Part shown: one piece after another, positions 43,711 through 51,944 of the stretch
Numbering within the stretch: the stretch's first letter is position 1
Layout: the number at the start of each line of letters is the position of its first letter
DNA from: Segetibacter aerophilus
GTDB taxonomy: Bacteria; Bacteroidota; Bacteroidia; Chitinophagales; Chitinophagaceae
Direction of reading: 5' to 3'
Assembly: GCF_007991655.1 (NCBI RefSeq)
Contig: NZ_BJYT01000014.1
Span: 1 to 64,000 of the forward strand
Length of the DNA: 64,000 nt
Position numbers and translations under genes: made by a program
Notes under the pieces: generated by a model
Database searches by the model: none
Told to the model about the DNA's origin: nothing
Seen by the model: only the letters and a program-made list of their open reading frames with translations

Positions 43711-44358
43711 ATGGAGATACAATTACAGCAACTAGTTCCAATACCATTAAAAGAAAAGTTTAGCCAGCGACCATCTAATATCTGGAACACAGGCATTGCT
43801 TTTCGTGCAGGGGATTGGATTAAGATAGTTGCTCCAAGCGGAACGGGCAAGACGACGCTGATGAACATTTTGTACAAGGTGCGACACGATTATGAAGGCT
43901 CGGTAAAGTGGGATAACCGGGATTTAAAAAGCATTACAGGGGATGATCTTGCAAAGCTGAGGCAGCAAAATGTAAGTGTAATATTCCAGGACCTGAGGCT
44001 ATTTGAAAACCTGACTGCACGGGAAAACATAGAGCTAAACAGGGTTTTGCAAAAACCGTTTTATGAAGCAGCAACCATTGATGACATGGCAGGGTTGTTA
44101 GGTATCAGTCATATTTTAGAACAGAGAGCAGGCGTATGCAGCTATGGTGAGCAACAACGAATAGCTATAATTCGGGCCCTGGTTCAACCATTTGAATGGC
44201 TAATAATGGATGAGCCTTTTAGTCATTTAGATAATGCAAACACACACAAAGCAGCAGACCTTATAGCAACAGAGTGCAAAAAAAGAAAAGCAGGTTTTGT
44301 ACTTACCGACCTTGATGAAGACTCACTTTTTCCTTATACACACGTGTACAGCTTATAA
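43711..44358 (+). CDS. ABC transporter ATP-binding protein
   Basis: A 215-residue nucleotide-binding domain. Walker A IVAPSGTGKTTLMNIL (residues ~39-54), Q-loop VIFQDLRLFENLTA, signature CSYGEQQRIAI, Walker B EWLIMDEPFSHLD; the switch region is FVLTDLDEDS with no obvious H-loop histidine, which is unusual. The closest type is the LolD/MacB/FtsE class, which pairs with FtsX-fold permeases such as the next gene, 14 bases downstream. The cargo is unknown; an envelope role is likely. Confidence 0.87.
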   Translation: MEIQLQQLVPIPLKEKFSQRPSNIWNTGIAFRAGDWIKIVAPSGTGKTTLMNILYKVRHDYEGSVKWDNRDLKSITGDDLAKLRQQNVSVIFQDLRLFENLTARENIELNRVLQKPFYEAATIDDMAGLLGISHILEQRAGVCSYGEQQRIAIIRALVQPFEWLIMDEPFSHLDNANTHKAADLIATECKKRKAGFVLTDLDEDSLFPYTHVYSL

Positions 44359-44372
44359 CTTAGAGACTGGAA

Positions 44373-45557
44373 ATGCTAGATCAACTACTAAAGAAAATTA
44401 TACGAACCGGTGTTGGAAGGAGCCGGTTTATCATGGCAGGGATAGGGCTGACGATTGCAATGCTACTCATTTTATCGGCCGTACAAATACAGGTAAACTA
44501 CAACGAGCTGTTGTATGGAAAAAGTAACCAGGACAGCATTGCTAACTTTTTAGTAGTTGCCAAAGTAATTAACGGCAATAAACGTGAAAATGTATTAAGC
44601 ACAGAAGAAGTTGAAAAGCTAAAAAGGCAACCTTTTATTGAAAAAGTAGGCTTACTTACAGCAAGCCGCTTTAAGGTTTCTGCTCAAAGCCCAAGCGACC
44701 GGTTTCCTTTTTATACAGATATGTTTTTTGAAAGTGTGCCCGATGAATTCATCGACGTAAAAAGCGATGACTGGAAGTGGGAACCCGGTTCAACTACAAT
44801 ACCTCTTATCATCCCCAACCAATTTCTCGATCTATACAATTTCGGTTTCGCTCCATCCCAAAACCTCATGCAATTGACCCAAAGCATGGTGATGGCCCTT
44901 CCTATTGTTTTGAACGTTACCTATCAAGGTCAACCCATAAGATTTACTGGAAAAGTGGTCGGCTTTAGTGATCGCATTTCATCCGTGTTAGTTCCTCAGA
45001 ACTTTCTAGCGATGGCTAACAAACAATTTGGAACACAGGGGGATGCCCGACCTTCGAGAGTAGTTATAAGGACCAGCGACCCGGGAAACCCGGAACTAGC
45101 AAAATTTTTAAAAGATAATGAGCTGGTTACTGATGCCGATAAAACAAGGTTTAGCCAATATCGAAGAATTGTAAATACGGTCGTAAATGCTTCGTGGCTT
45201 ACAGGAGCGGCCATGCTATTGTTCGCGTTGCTGGTGTTTTCGTTGTTTATTCAACTGACCATTGCCTCAACTAAGAACGAAATAAATTTATTAGTAACCA
45301 TTGGCGCTTCGCCGAAACAATTGCAGCGTTTTCTTATGAAGCAATTTCTACCAGCTAACGTCATCATTACACTAGTTTGCCTGGCGGTAATAACAATCCT
45401 TCAATATGTTTTACAAGCTTTTTTGGCAAAACAAAATATGAACGTCAGCTCCTGGGTGTCCTGGTACACGGTTGTAACCGCAGCCGTTATACTGATTGTT
45501 TTATGGCTGGTAAATTATTCTACGATTAAGAAATACATAAAAGAAACCGAAAAGTAG
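44373..45557 (+). CDS. FtsX-like ABC transporter permease
   Basis: A 394-residue inner-membrane protein. An N-terminal helix (residues ~18-40, RFIMAGIGLTIAMLLILSAV) is followed by a large periplasmic domain of about 230 residues. Three C-terminal helices come next (MLLFALLVFSLFIQLTIAS, VIITLVCLAVITIL, VVTAAVILIVLWLVNY) with the FtsX-type cytoplasmic segment KNEINLLVTIGASPKQLQRFLMKQF. It is encoded with the preceding ATPase. The gene ends at a long perfect inverted repeat shared with the convergent ricT. Confidence 0.87.
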   Translation: MLDQLLKKIIRTGVGRSRFIMAGIGLTIAMLLILSAVQIQVNYNELLYGKSNQDSIANFLVVAKVINGNKRENVLSTEEVEKLKRQPFIEKVGLLTASRFKVSAQSPSDRFPFYTDMFFESVPDEFIDVKSDDWKWEPGSTTIPLIIPNQFLDLYNFGFAPSQNLMQLTQSMVMALPIVLNVTYQGQPIRFTGKVVGFSDRISSVLVPQNFLAMANKQFGTQGDARPSRVVIRTSDPGNPELAKFLKDNELVTDADKTRFSQYRRIVNTVVNASWLTGAAMLLFALLVFSLFIQLTIASTKNEINLLVTIGASPKQLQRFLMKQFLPANVIITLVCLAVITILQYVLQAFLAKQNMNVSSWVSWYTVVTAAVILIVLWLVNYSTIKKYIKETEK

Positions 45558-45570
45558 AATTGCTTGAAGA

Positions 45571-45620
45571 ATAAATAAAAGAGAAAGCCCGGCAAGTGCC
45601 GGGCTTTCTCTTTTATTTAT
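45571..45620. terminator. Bidirectional terminator between ABC permease and ricT
   Basis: Perfect 24-bp arms (45571-45594, 45597-45620; GC core AAAGCCCGGCA) with an AG centre. It is flanked by A-rich/T-rich ends and overlaps the last codons of ricT. Confidence 0.85.
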
Positions 45621-47151
45621 CAGGTTGTGGAGGTGGCGTTGGTCCTTTTTGAGGCGGCCTCTGTTGTTGTGGTCTTGGTGGTTGAGCTTGTCTCTGTTGC
45701 TGTTGTTGCTCCCCTTGTTTTTGCTGCGGCGGTCTTTGCGGCCTCTGCTGTTGCGGTGGCCGGTTTTGCTGCTGTCCTGGCTGCTGGTTCGGACCTCTTT
45801 GCTGTTGTTGGGGTTTCTCTTGAGGAGGCCCTCCCGCAGGTTTGCCTGCATTTCTTTGCTGGTTCGGGTTTTGTCCCGGTCTTTGTGGTCCTCCTTGTTG
45901 AGAAGGTTGATTTCTTTGGGCGTTGTGTTGTGGGGGTCGCTGTTGGTTCTGTGGCCCGTTCCCTTGTTGCTGACCTTCATTAGATCTTCCAGGTCCTTGC
46001 CTGTCATTTCCTCTCCCGTCACGGCCTTGTTCTTTATCCTTTCTGCGGCGACTATTTCTTTCCAGGCTACGAAGACTTATCTGGCCAACCACATCAACAA
46101 ACTCAGGTTCTACTTCCTTAGGCTTCGAACTCACAATTTCAACCGGCTCAAGTTCATCGGGTTTCAATCCCTGCGCATTCATTTTCTGAATTTCTTTCAC
46201 CCTGGTTATTGTCAACGGATAATGCTTATTACTATCCGGCAAAGTGTACCACATCAAATTCTTGAAAATGTCCTTTTTTACCAGGTATGCGGGCGCCCGG
46301 GTTATATGTATTACATCCGCATTATCCGGAAAATGCTGCAAAGCGTCGAGATAAGTGTCCAACTCATAATTCAAACAGCACTTCAGCCGGCCACACTGGC
46401 CACTGAGTTTGGTTTGATTAATGGATAAATTTTGATACCGGGCGGCTGTAGTATTTACACTCTTGAAATCCGTTAGCCAGGTAGAACAACACAATTCGCG
46501 GCCGCAGCTGGAGATACCCCCCACCTTTCCAGCTTCCTGGCGGGCACCAATTTGGCGCATTTCAACTTTTACTTTGAACTCTCCTGCATACAAACGAATC
46601 AATTCTCTAAAGTCAACCCTGTCGTCTGCAGTGTAGTAGAAAGTGGCTTTTTTACCGTCAGCTTGTATTTCAACTTCAGCGACTTTCATATCAAGGTTAA
46701 GCGTCCTTGCCATTGCCCGGCTACGAACCAAGGCTTCCTTCTCGCGGGCTTTGTTGTCTTCCCACTTCGCTAGGTCCGTTTCTGTACTTCTACGTAGGAT
46801 CTTTTTTATTTCGGGGCTAAACTCATCGACACCCTTTTTCTTCATTTGTATTCTCACCAGTTCACCACTCAGGCTTACTTCTCCCACATCGAACCCACTT
46901 ACACCTTCCACAGTTACCATCTCACCTTTCTCAAAATATTGCAAAGTTGCATTTCTATAAAACTCTTTTCGGCTACCCTGGTTAAAACTGATTTCAACAA
47001 TTTTGCAGGTACTTTCCGGGTCACTAAAAGGCAGGTTCATTAACCAATCATGTACATTCATCCTATTACAGCCACCTGTGCTGCACCCGCCGTTGCTTTT
47101 ACAACCGCCCGGCTTTCCACCTTTTGCCGTTCCACAACTATCACATCCCAT
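45613..47151 (-). CDS. ricT: RicT / PSP1-domain protein with long Pro/Gln tail
   Basis: A 512-residue protein. A Cys-rich start (MGCDSCGTAKGGKPGGCKSN) leads into the PSP1 domain (~60-280) with the RicT hallmark RQIGARQEAGKVGGISSCGR, ELCCSTWL and KLSGQCGRLKCCLNYEL. RicT with YlbF/YmcA forms an Fe-S-containing complex that modulates RNase Y-dependent mRNA processing in Bacillus. The Bacteroidota partner is not in view. Residues ~355-512 are a low-complexity Pro/Gln/Arg/Asn tail. holB lies upstream on the same strand, a common Bacteroidota neighbour order. Confidence 0.9.
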   Translation of the reverse strand: MGCDSCGTAKGGKPGGCKSNGGCSTGGCNRMNVHDWLMNLPFSDPESTCKIVEISFNQGSRKEFYRNATLQYFEKGEMVTVEGVSGFDVGEVSLSGELVRIQMKKKGVDEFSPEIKKILRRSTETDLAKWEDNKAREKEALVRSRAMARTLNLDMKVAEVEIQADGKKATFYYTADDRVDFRELIRLYAGEFKVKVEMRQIGARQEAGKVGGISSCGRELCCSTWLTDFKSVNTTAARYQNLSINQTKLSGQCGRLKCCLNYELDTYLDALQHFPDNADVIHITRAPAYLVKKDIFKNLMWYTLPDSNKHYPLTITRVKEIQKMNAQGLKPDELEPVEIVSSKPKEVEPEFVDVVGQISLRSLERNSRRRKDKEQGRDGRGNDRQGPGRSNEGQQQGNGPQNQQRPPQHNAQRNQPSQQGGPQRPGQNPNQQRNAGKPAGGPPQEKPQQQQRGPNQQPGQQQNRPPQQQRPQRPPQQKQGEQQQQQRQAQPPRPQQQRPPQKGPTPPPQPDK

Positions 47152-47596
47152 ATCTCTAATACGTAAAAAGATTAATAAATAATAATGAGATTAAAGAGAG
47201 AGAATGTTGTAGCCAGCATAAAACATCTATGCAGCTATTGTTGCGTCGCACACTTGTACTGAAGTAGGTTATGTCCGCTTTTACGCTATGCGCAAAACTG
47301 GTCTCCTTTCGATATTCTATCTAGGCAGAAAGAAAAACCCTGGACGAAAAAACACTTTATAAAACCGAAAAATTTAAAAATTAACCCATTTCCTTCATCG
47401 CAAATGCCCGCTCACATATTCTCTCAACTTCCGCCACACATAATTTTTAATTATTCTATATGGCATCTCCGATTCAAAAATAATGAATTAAAAAGAATAA
47501 AAAGTCATAAAGGTTACAACAGTATTGATAATCAAGGTTATTCTTAACGTATACAGTTGCCGCCCAGGTTTATGGACGTTTAATAGTAGCCGTGGG
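47152..47596. other. Intergenic region between ricT and holB
   Basis: AT-rich gap containing repeat copy F and, at 47525-47535, the 11-bp palindrome TTGATAATCAA. No credible gene or terminator was recognised. Confidence 0.45.
47237..47259 (-). repeat. Dispersed intergenic repeat, copy F (variant)
   Basis: Reverse orientation: GTACAAGTGTGCGACGCAAC then AAT. The central palindrome is GCGaCGC, with both arms changed relative to GTGaCAC. Confidence 0.75.
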
Positions 47597-48808
47597 TTAT
47601 GCCGCGCTTACCAACACTTTGTCTCGTATAATATGCAACATCTTTATAGTGAGGGCATGGAAAAGCATTTTGCCGTTCGCGTTTCTTTCAATGAAATACG
47701 AAGCATTATCCAATTCCGTTATAATGGCCTGCTGCTGGCTTACACTGGTGATTTTGTTTAACCGTTGAGCGAAGTCCTTTTCATTCTCTGACAGTGAAAG
47801 ATTTGCCGGACCTAAAATTCTTAAGCGGACACATTGTTCAAGCAGGTGGTTATAATACCGCAAAAATTGTTTTTGCTTTTCGCGTCCCAGTTTTGAAACC
47901 TCATCAACCCATTTTACCTGCGCGACGGGGTTTTCCTTTAGGGTCGCGTTCATCCATTCTCTCAGTAAGCTGAGCCAGTCTTCCTCAGAATGTTGCAAAA
48001 GCTGCAGGGCTTCGTGGTAATTTCCCTGCGCGATGCCTGCCAACAATCTGGCCTGGTCCTGCGAAACCTGGTTTCTTTCCATCAGCGCTTGTTCCACTTC
48101 AAAATCTTCCAAAAGCGGAACTTTCACCAACTGCGTTCTTGACAAAATGGTTTGCAAAATTTGCTCTTCACTTTCTGCAACGAGTATAAAAAGTGTATTT
48201 GCGGGCGGCTCCTCAATGAGTTTTAAAAGCTTATTACCCTCTTTGCCCAGGTACTCTGGCAACCACATCAGCAAAATTTTGTATTCGCTTTCAAAGCTTT
48301 TAAGGCTCAGTTGTCGAATAATGTCGTTGCACTCTTCTGCAGTAATGTTTCCCTGTTTATTTTCGGCACCTATAAATTGTAGCCACTCGTACGCATTTCC
48401 ATATGGGCTTTGCCTCGCAAACTCCCTCCATTCTGTTATAAAGTCTGTCGATTTAGGTTTGTCGCCACCTTTTTTCGAGATGACCGGGTAGGAGAAATGA
48501 ATATCAGGGTGAACCATTTGCCTTGCTTTGTTGCAGGCGGAACACTCACCGCAGGCGTCGAATAACAAAACTTTCGTTTTCTCGATAGGTTCATCAAAAC
48601 CAAATAATGAAGGTCCTGGTTGAGCTGCACCTGCTTTGCCGTTTACTTTTTCGCAAACAACGTATTGCGCAAAAGCCAGTGCTAGTGGTAACGCTCCGCT
48701 TCCTTGCTTTCCTAAAAATAACAACGCATGGCTCAGCCGATTTGTATGAACCATTTCTGCAAGGTGGCGCTTCACATTCTCTTGTCCGATGACGTCCTTA
48801 AAAAGCAT
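47597..48808 (-). CDS. holB: DNA polymerase III delta' subunit
   Basis: A 403-residue AAA+ clamp-loader subunit. It starts MLFKDVIGQENVKRHLAEMV and RLSHALLFLGKQGSGALPLA. The P-loop is degenerate (GKQGSGAL lacks the GK[ST] end), as expected for delta', which does not hydrolyse ATP. A zinc-type cysteine cluster ACGECSACNKARQMVHPD follows, then SESEQILQTILSRTQLVKVP around the SRC-like sensor segment (SRT here). It acts in loading the beta clamp at replication forks. Confidence 0.9.
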   Translation of the reverse strand: MLFKDVIGQENVKRHLAEMVHTNRLSHALLFLGKQGSGALPLALAFAQYVVCEKVNGKAGAAQPGPSLFGFDEPIEKTKVLLFDACGECSACNKARQMVHPDIHFSYPVISKKGGDKPKSTDFITEWREFARQSPYGNAYEWLQFIGAENKQGNITAEECNDIIRQLSLKSFESEYKILLMWLPEYLGKEGNKLLKLIEEPPANTLFILVAESEEQILQTILSRTQLVKVPLLEDFEVEQALMERNQVSQDQARLLAGIAQGNYHEALQLLQHSEEDWLSLLREWMNATLKENPVAQVKWVDEVSKLGREKQKQFLRYYNHLLEQCVRLRILGPANLSLSENEKDFAQRLNKITSVSQQQAIITELDNASYFIERNANGKMLFHALTIKMLHIIRDKVLVSAA

Positions 48809-49122
48809 AGCGGCGAAGTTATCAGTTGCAGACTTATTATTAATTGGAAAATTTCAACAGCCGGAGCAAATACCATGGTTTGAAGAATTCCAGGTAGTAT
48901 TTAAAAAAAGGGGAAATCTGACAATAGGTGCAATGCATAAAAGCCTTTGGCGATTTGAAGTGCGGTTGCACATTGTTATAAAGATAAACGGAGCGTCGCA
49001 ACCACTGTTTCTCAGGGAACTACTGATAGCAACAACCACTACCTGTACCTTTTCAAACAAAGCAAAAACGGGCAGAAAAAGGTTGAAAGCATAAAAAAAG
49101 CCTCTTTCGAGGCTTTTACTAT
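48809..49122. other. Intergenic region between holB and gpx
   Basis: Open frames exist on both strands but none has family-like sequence. It ends in the gpx terminator. Confidence 0.4.
49096..49117 (-). terminator. Intrinsic terminator of glutathione peroxidase gene
   Basis: AAAAGCCTC/GAGGCTTTT with loop TTTC; read leftward it ends in a T run (forward AAAAAAA at 49093-49099). Confidence 0.8.
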
Positions 49123-49683
49123 TTATTTTAAATACTTTAAAATTTCTTCCGATTCTGGGGTGACTTTACTTTCAAACGTTGCAAGCAGTTTTCCGTTTTC
49201 GTCTAAAAGGAATTTTGTGAAGTTCCATTTCACTTTTGCATCTAATACACCGTTTTCTTCTTTAGAAGTTAACCATTTAAACAAAGGATGTGTATTGTCA
49301 CCAACAACCTCGACCTTGCTAGCTAAAGGAAAGGTAACACCAAACCTAGCCTTACAAAATTGCTGAATTTCTTCATCTGATCCAGGTTCCTGACCACCAA
49401 AATTATTGGCAGGAAATCCTACAACCACTAATTTGTCTTTATGCTCCTTGTACAGTTTCTCGAGACCTTCATACTGTGGAGTATAACCGCATTTGCTGGC
49501 AGTGTTAACAACAAGAATTTTTTTGCCCTTGTATTTTTTGAAATCAATAGTACCACCTTCAATAGAAGGAACCTTAAACGCATGTATGGTTTTTGGATAA
49601 GCTTTGGGCTTTAATTTCTTTGCTTTTGGGATGGCAGCAACACATACTACTAATAAGACAACAACCAGAAGAAAATTTTTCAT
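49123..49683 (-). CDS. Glutathione peroxidase-family thiol peroxidase, exported
   Basis: A 186-residue protein with an N-terminal hydrophobic signal (FLLVVVLLVVCVAAIPKAK). Thioredoxin-fold peroxidase motifs: NTASKCGYTPQYEGLEKLYKE with peroxidatic Cys65, GFPANNFGGQEPGSDEEIQQFC with the Gln of the catalytic tetrad and a candidate resolving Cys, and KWNFTKFLLDENG with Trp/Asn. A Cys rather than selenocysteine enzyme, it likely uses thioredoxin-like donors to reduce peroxides in the periplasm. Single-gene transcript with a terminator. Confidence 0.93.
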   Translation of the reverse strand: MKNFLLVVVLLVVCVAAIPKAKKLKPKAYPKTIHAFKVPSIEGGTIDFKKYKGKKILVVNTASKCGYTPQYEGLEKLYKEHKDKLVVVGFPANNFGGQEPGSDEEIQQFCKARFGVTFPLASKVEVVGDNTHPLFKWLTSKEENGVLDAKVKWNFTKFLLDENGKLLATFESKVTPESEEILKYLK

Positions 49684-49748
49684 TGTAGAGATTTATGAGG
49701 TTAGAACAAATAATGTGCAATAAAGTTTAATTAGGTGAAAGGCTTTAG

Positions 49749-51146
49749 TTAATATTCAAAGCACCCGATATCTGGTTTAGAATCTCTTAGTTTTCCGTCG
49801 AGGTCAGTTAATACTCCTGTTGATGTTATGCCGGCATTAACTGCTGGTGAGTTTTGGCGAAGGTGAAAGTTGAACGTCCTTCTGCCAACATCAATGCTGT
49901 CAAATAGCGGCGGTGCGTTCTTAATACCCTTTACGAAATACGAGTCAGCGTCCGTGACCTTGTTGTTATAGATCACATTTTCAAATACAACTTTAAACTC
50001 GCTTGCTGATGGTGTACCCTTTTTGTCAATTACAACCTCATTTTCAACAATTCCTCCTTCACCGTAAAAAATACAATTAGTAAATCGGGCATCAAGTATC
50101 GGCCCGAGCTGGTTTTGATAACCATTGCTAACATAGAGCACGGGGTTTTTATGCGCAATAAAAAGGTTACTATAAGTGGCGACTGTACAGTGAGTGAAAG
50201 AATAAAGGCCGCCTCCTGCTATCGATATATTATTTCCGCAGTTGCTGATTAAACAATTGGTTGCTTTAATACTGCTTGCTACACTCACGATGCCAGCATC
50301 GTACACATTATCTATAATACATTGGTTCAAAATTATTTTAGGAACCGTGCTAATACCAAGTATTGAAATTATTCCCTGGTAAGCATTTCTTATTACGGCA
50401 TAGTTAAGCACATTATTAGTACTTGACTCGGAGAAAAAGATACCAGGCCACCCGGCAGGAAGATCACGATAAGTAGGGTCTAAACGATCTCCATCGAAAG
50501 TTACTCTCGCATTTGCACCAACTTCACCGTTAACCTTAAGGCTGCCATTAACAATAAAGGGCGCGTCTGCATGCGAATAAATTTTACAACCTTTTTGTAT
50601 AGTCAAGGTAACATTGCTGTCGATAGTTACGCCACCAAGAATAACGAAAGGGAGATCGCTTTTCCAGGTAGAGTCTTTTGTTATTCGCCTATTTCGGTAA
50701 AAATTAGCATTTTGACCAAAAGCCTGCAGTTGGATAAAACGCTTATTGCCGTTATAATTAACCAGTATACTATCGCTGACTATAAAGGGAAGACTTGCAC
50801 TATTTGGATTAATGGTTGCTGAAACGAAAACGTAAATACTATCATTAGGTTGTAGTTCTATGTCATTGAAGTTTTCGCCGGGTGTGCCATCCACGTTCAA
50901 TTTGAAGGCAGAAGTGCTTCCTCCCGATATTCTTAGGTTAGATATCCGAAGCTTTTGATCATTCAGGTTAAAAATTTTTACTGATTGAGTAACAGAACCG
51001 GTAGTAGTGAATACGGTATCAAAATGTAAGGTGTCAGACGAAAAGCTAACCGATGCGTCAGGGCTATTGATAAAAGAAGTCTTACGACAGGAGAGCACAA
51101 TAGAAATACATGAAAGAATTACAACAGCGTTGACCAGGTGTTTCAT
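49749..51146 (-). CDS. Lipoprotein with right-handed parallel beta-helix
   Basis: A 465-residue protein with lipobox SIVLSCRK (Cys ~20). An Ig-like N-terminal part (DTLHFDTVFTTTGSVTQSVKIFN, residues ~35-150) is followed by a beta-helix (GGVTIDSNVTLTIQKGCKIYSHADAP, VLNYAVIRNAYQGIISILG, LNQCIIDNVYDAGIVSVASS). It ends with a typical Bacteroidota C-terminus (SPAVNAGI, DLDGKLRDSKPDIGCFEY). Surface or periplasmic; catalytic residues of pectate lyases were not seen. It sits 25 bases after comF and may be co-transcribed. Confidence 0.87.
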   Translation of the reverse strand: MKHLVNAVVILSCISIVLSCRKTSFINSPDASVSFSSDTLHFDTVFTTTGSVTQSVKIFNLNDQKLRISNLRISGGSTSAFKLNVDGTPGENFNDIELQPNDSIYVFVSATINPNSASLPFIVSDSILVNYNGNKRFIQLQAFGQNANFYRNRRITKDSTWKSDLPFVILGGVTIDSNVTLTIQKGCKIYSHADAPFIVNGSLKVNGEVGANARVTFDGDRLDPTYRDLPAGWPGIFFSESSTNNVLNYAVIRNAYQGIISILGISTVPKIILNQCIIDNVYDAGIVSVASSIKATNCLISNCGNNISIAGGGLYSFTHCTVATYSNLFIAHKNPVLYVSNGYQNQLGPILDARFTNCIFYGEGGIVENEVVIDKKGTPSASEFKVVFENVIYNNKVTDADSYFVKGIKNAPPLFDSIDVGRRTFNFHLRQNSPAVNAGITSTGVLTDLDGKLRDSKPDIGCFEY

Positions 51147-51170
51147 CCTTTCAAAAGTAAATTAAAAGCT

Positions 51171-51866
51171 TTAAATGGTATAAGCCAAAGTTGCTATGCT
51201 GAGCTTGGTACCAGGAACCTTTAATATTTCTGCGCCACATGCTTCAAGCGATGCACCTGTTGTAACTACATCGTCTACCAGCAAAATATGTTTGTCTTGC
51301 AGCAGGGAAGGTTTTGCCACTGCAAACACTCCGTCCATATTCTCCCAGCGCGTAACTCGTCCTTTGTGAGTTTGTGTTTCTGTGTTTACATTTCTTATAA
51401 CAGCGTCTGTCACTACAGGCTTATCCCAAACAGTCGCTATCCCTTCCGCCAAAATTGTCGCCTGGTTGTAACCTCTTTTCTTTAGCCGCCGCGCATTTAG
51501 TGGAAGTGGTACGATCAAGTCAACTTCATCGTATGGACTGCTAAGCAATAGCGTTCCAAGCCTTTTGCCCATTTCGAGTCCAACGGCCTTATTTCCTTTG
51601 TATTTCAACTCATACACTAAAGCTTCTATCAAAGAATATTTCGTAAAAAAATAACCAGAAGCGGCATTGACTATGTTTAGTCTGCCGTAAAAATTTTTCT
51701 CAACTGGATTACCCCGTTGCTCAAAGAAATTCGTAGATGGAAGTTGAGAGACACAACGCAAACAAAGCTCTTGGTTTATAGTAATGATGTCAGAACTGCA
51801 TCCGGCACAAACATGTGGATAGAAGAGGTGGATAAAATCCGTAACAGCAGAACTGACGGTTGACAT
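51171..51866 (-). CDS. ComF family phosphoribosyltransferase-like protein
   Basis: A 231-residue protein: an N-terminal four-Cys zinc site (HVCAGCSSDIITINQELCLRC) then a type I PRTase fold with LIVPLPLNARRLKKRGYNQA and the PRPP loop HILLVDDVVTTGASLEACG. ComF proteins support DNA uptake or recombination in transformable bacteria, but related proteins occur widely without proven competence. Spacing to radA (79 bases) suggests possible linkage in DNA processing. Confidence 0.92.
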   Translation of the reverse strand: MSTVSSAVTDFIHLFYPHVCAGCSSDIITINQELCLRCVSQLPSTNFFEQRGNPVEKNFYGRLNIVNAASGYFFTKYSLIEALVYELKYKGNKAVGLEMGKRLGTLLLSSPYDEVDLIVPLPLNARRLKKRGYNQATILAEGIATVWDKPVVTDAVIRNVNTETQTHKGRVTRWENMDGVFAVAKPSLLQDKHILLVDDVVTTGASLEACGAEILKVPGTKLSIATLAYTI

Positions 51867-51944
51867 GACGTGAAGATGTTATAACAATATAAGCAATTGT
51901 TTTTACAGGATTAAGAAATGAAGCGTCTTGTCAGAATTCCAATA

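Noticed and set aside
45625-46428. Long open frame on the + strand opposite ricT (Leu/Arg/Ser-rich)
   Set aside because: It is the complement of the Pro/Gln tail of ricT; the Leu-Arg repeats are a composition artefact and ricT has clear family motifs.
48789-49094. 101-codon frame between holB and gpx (+)
   Set aside because: It begins inside holB on the opposite strand and its sequence is not protein-family-like; no promoter box was seen.
51745-51765. GTTGAGAGACACAACG inside comF as a repeat copy
   Set aside because: It lies in coding sequence in frame with conserved residues and lacks GTACAAG.
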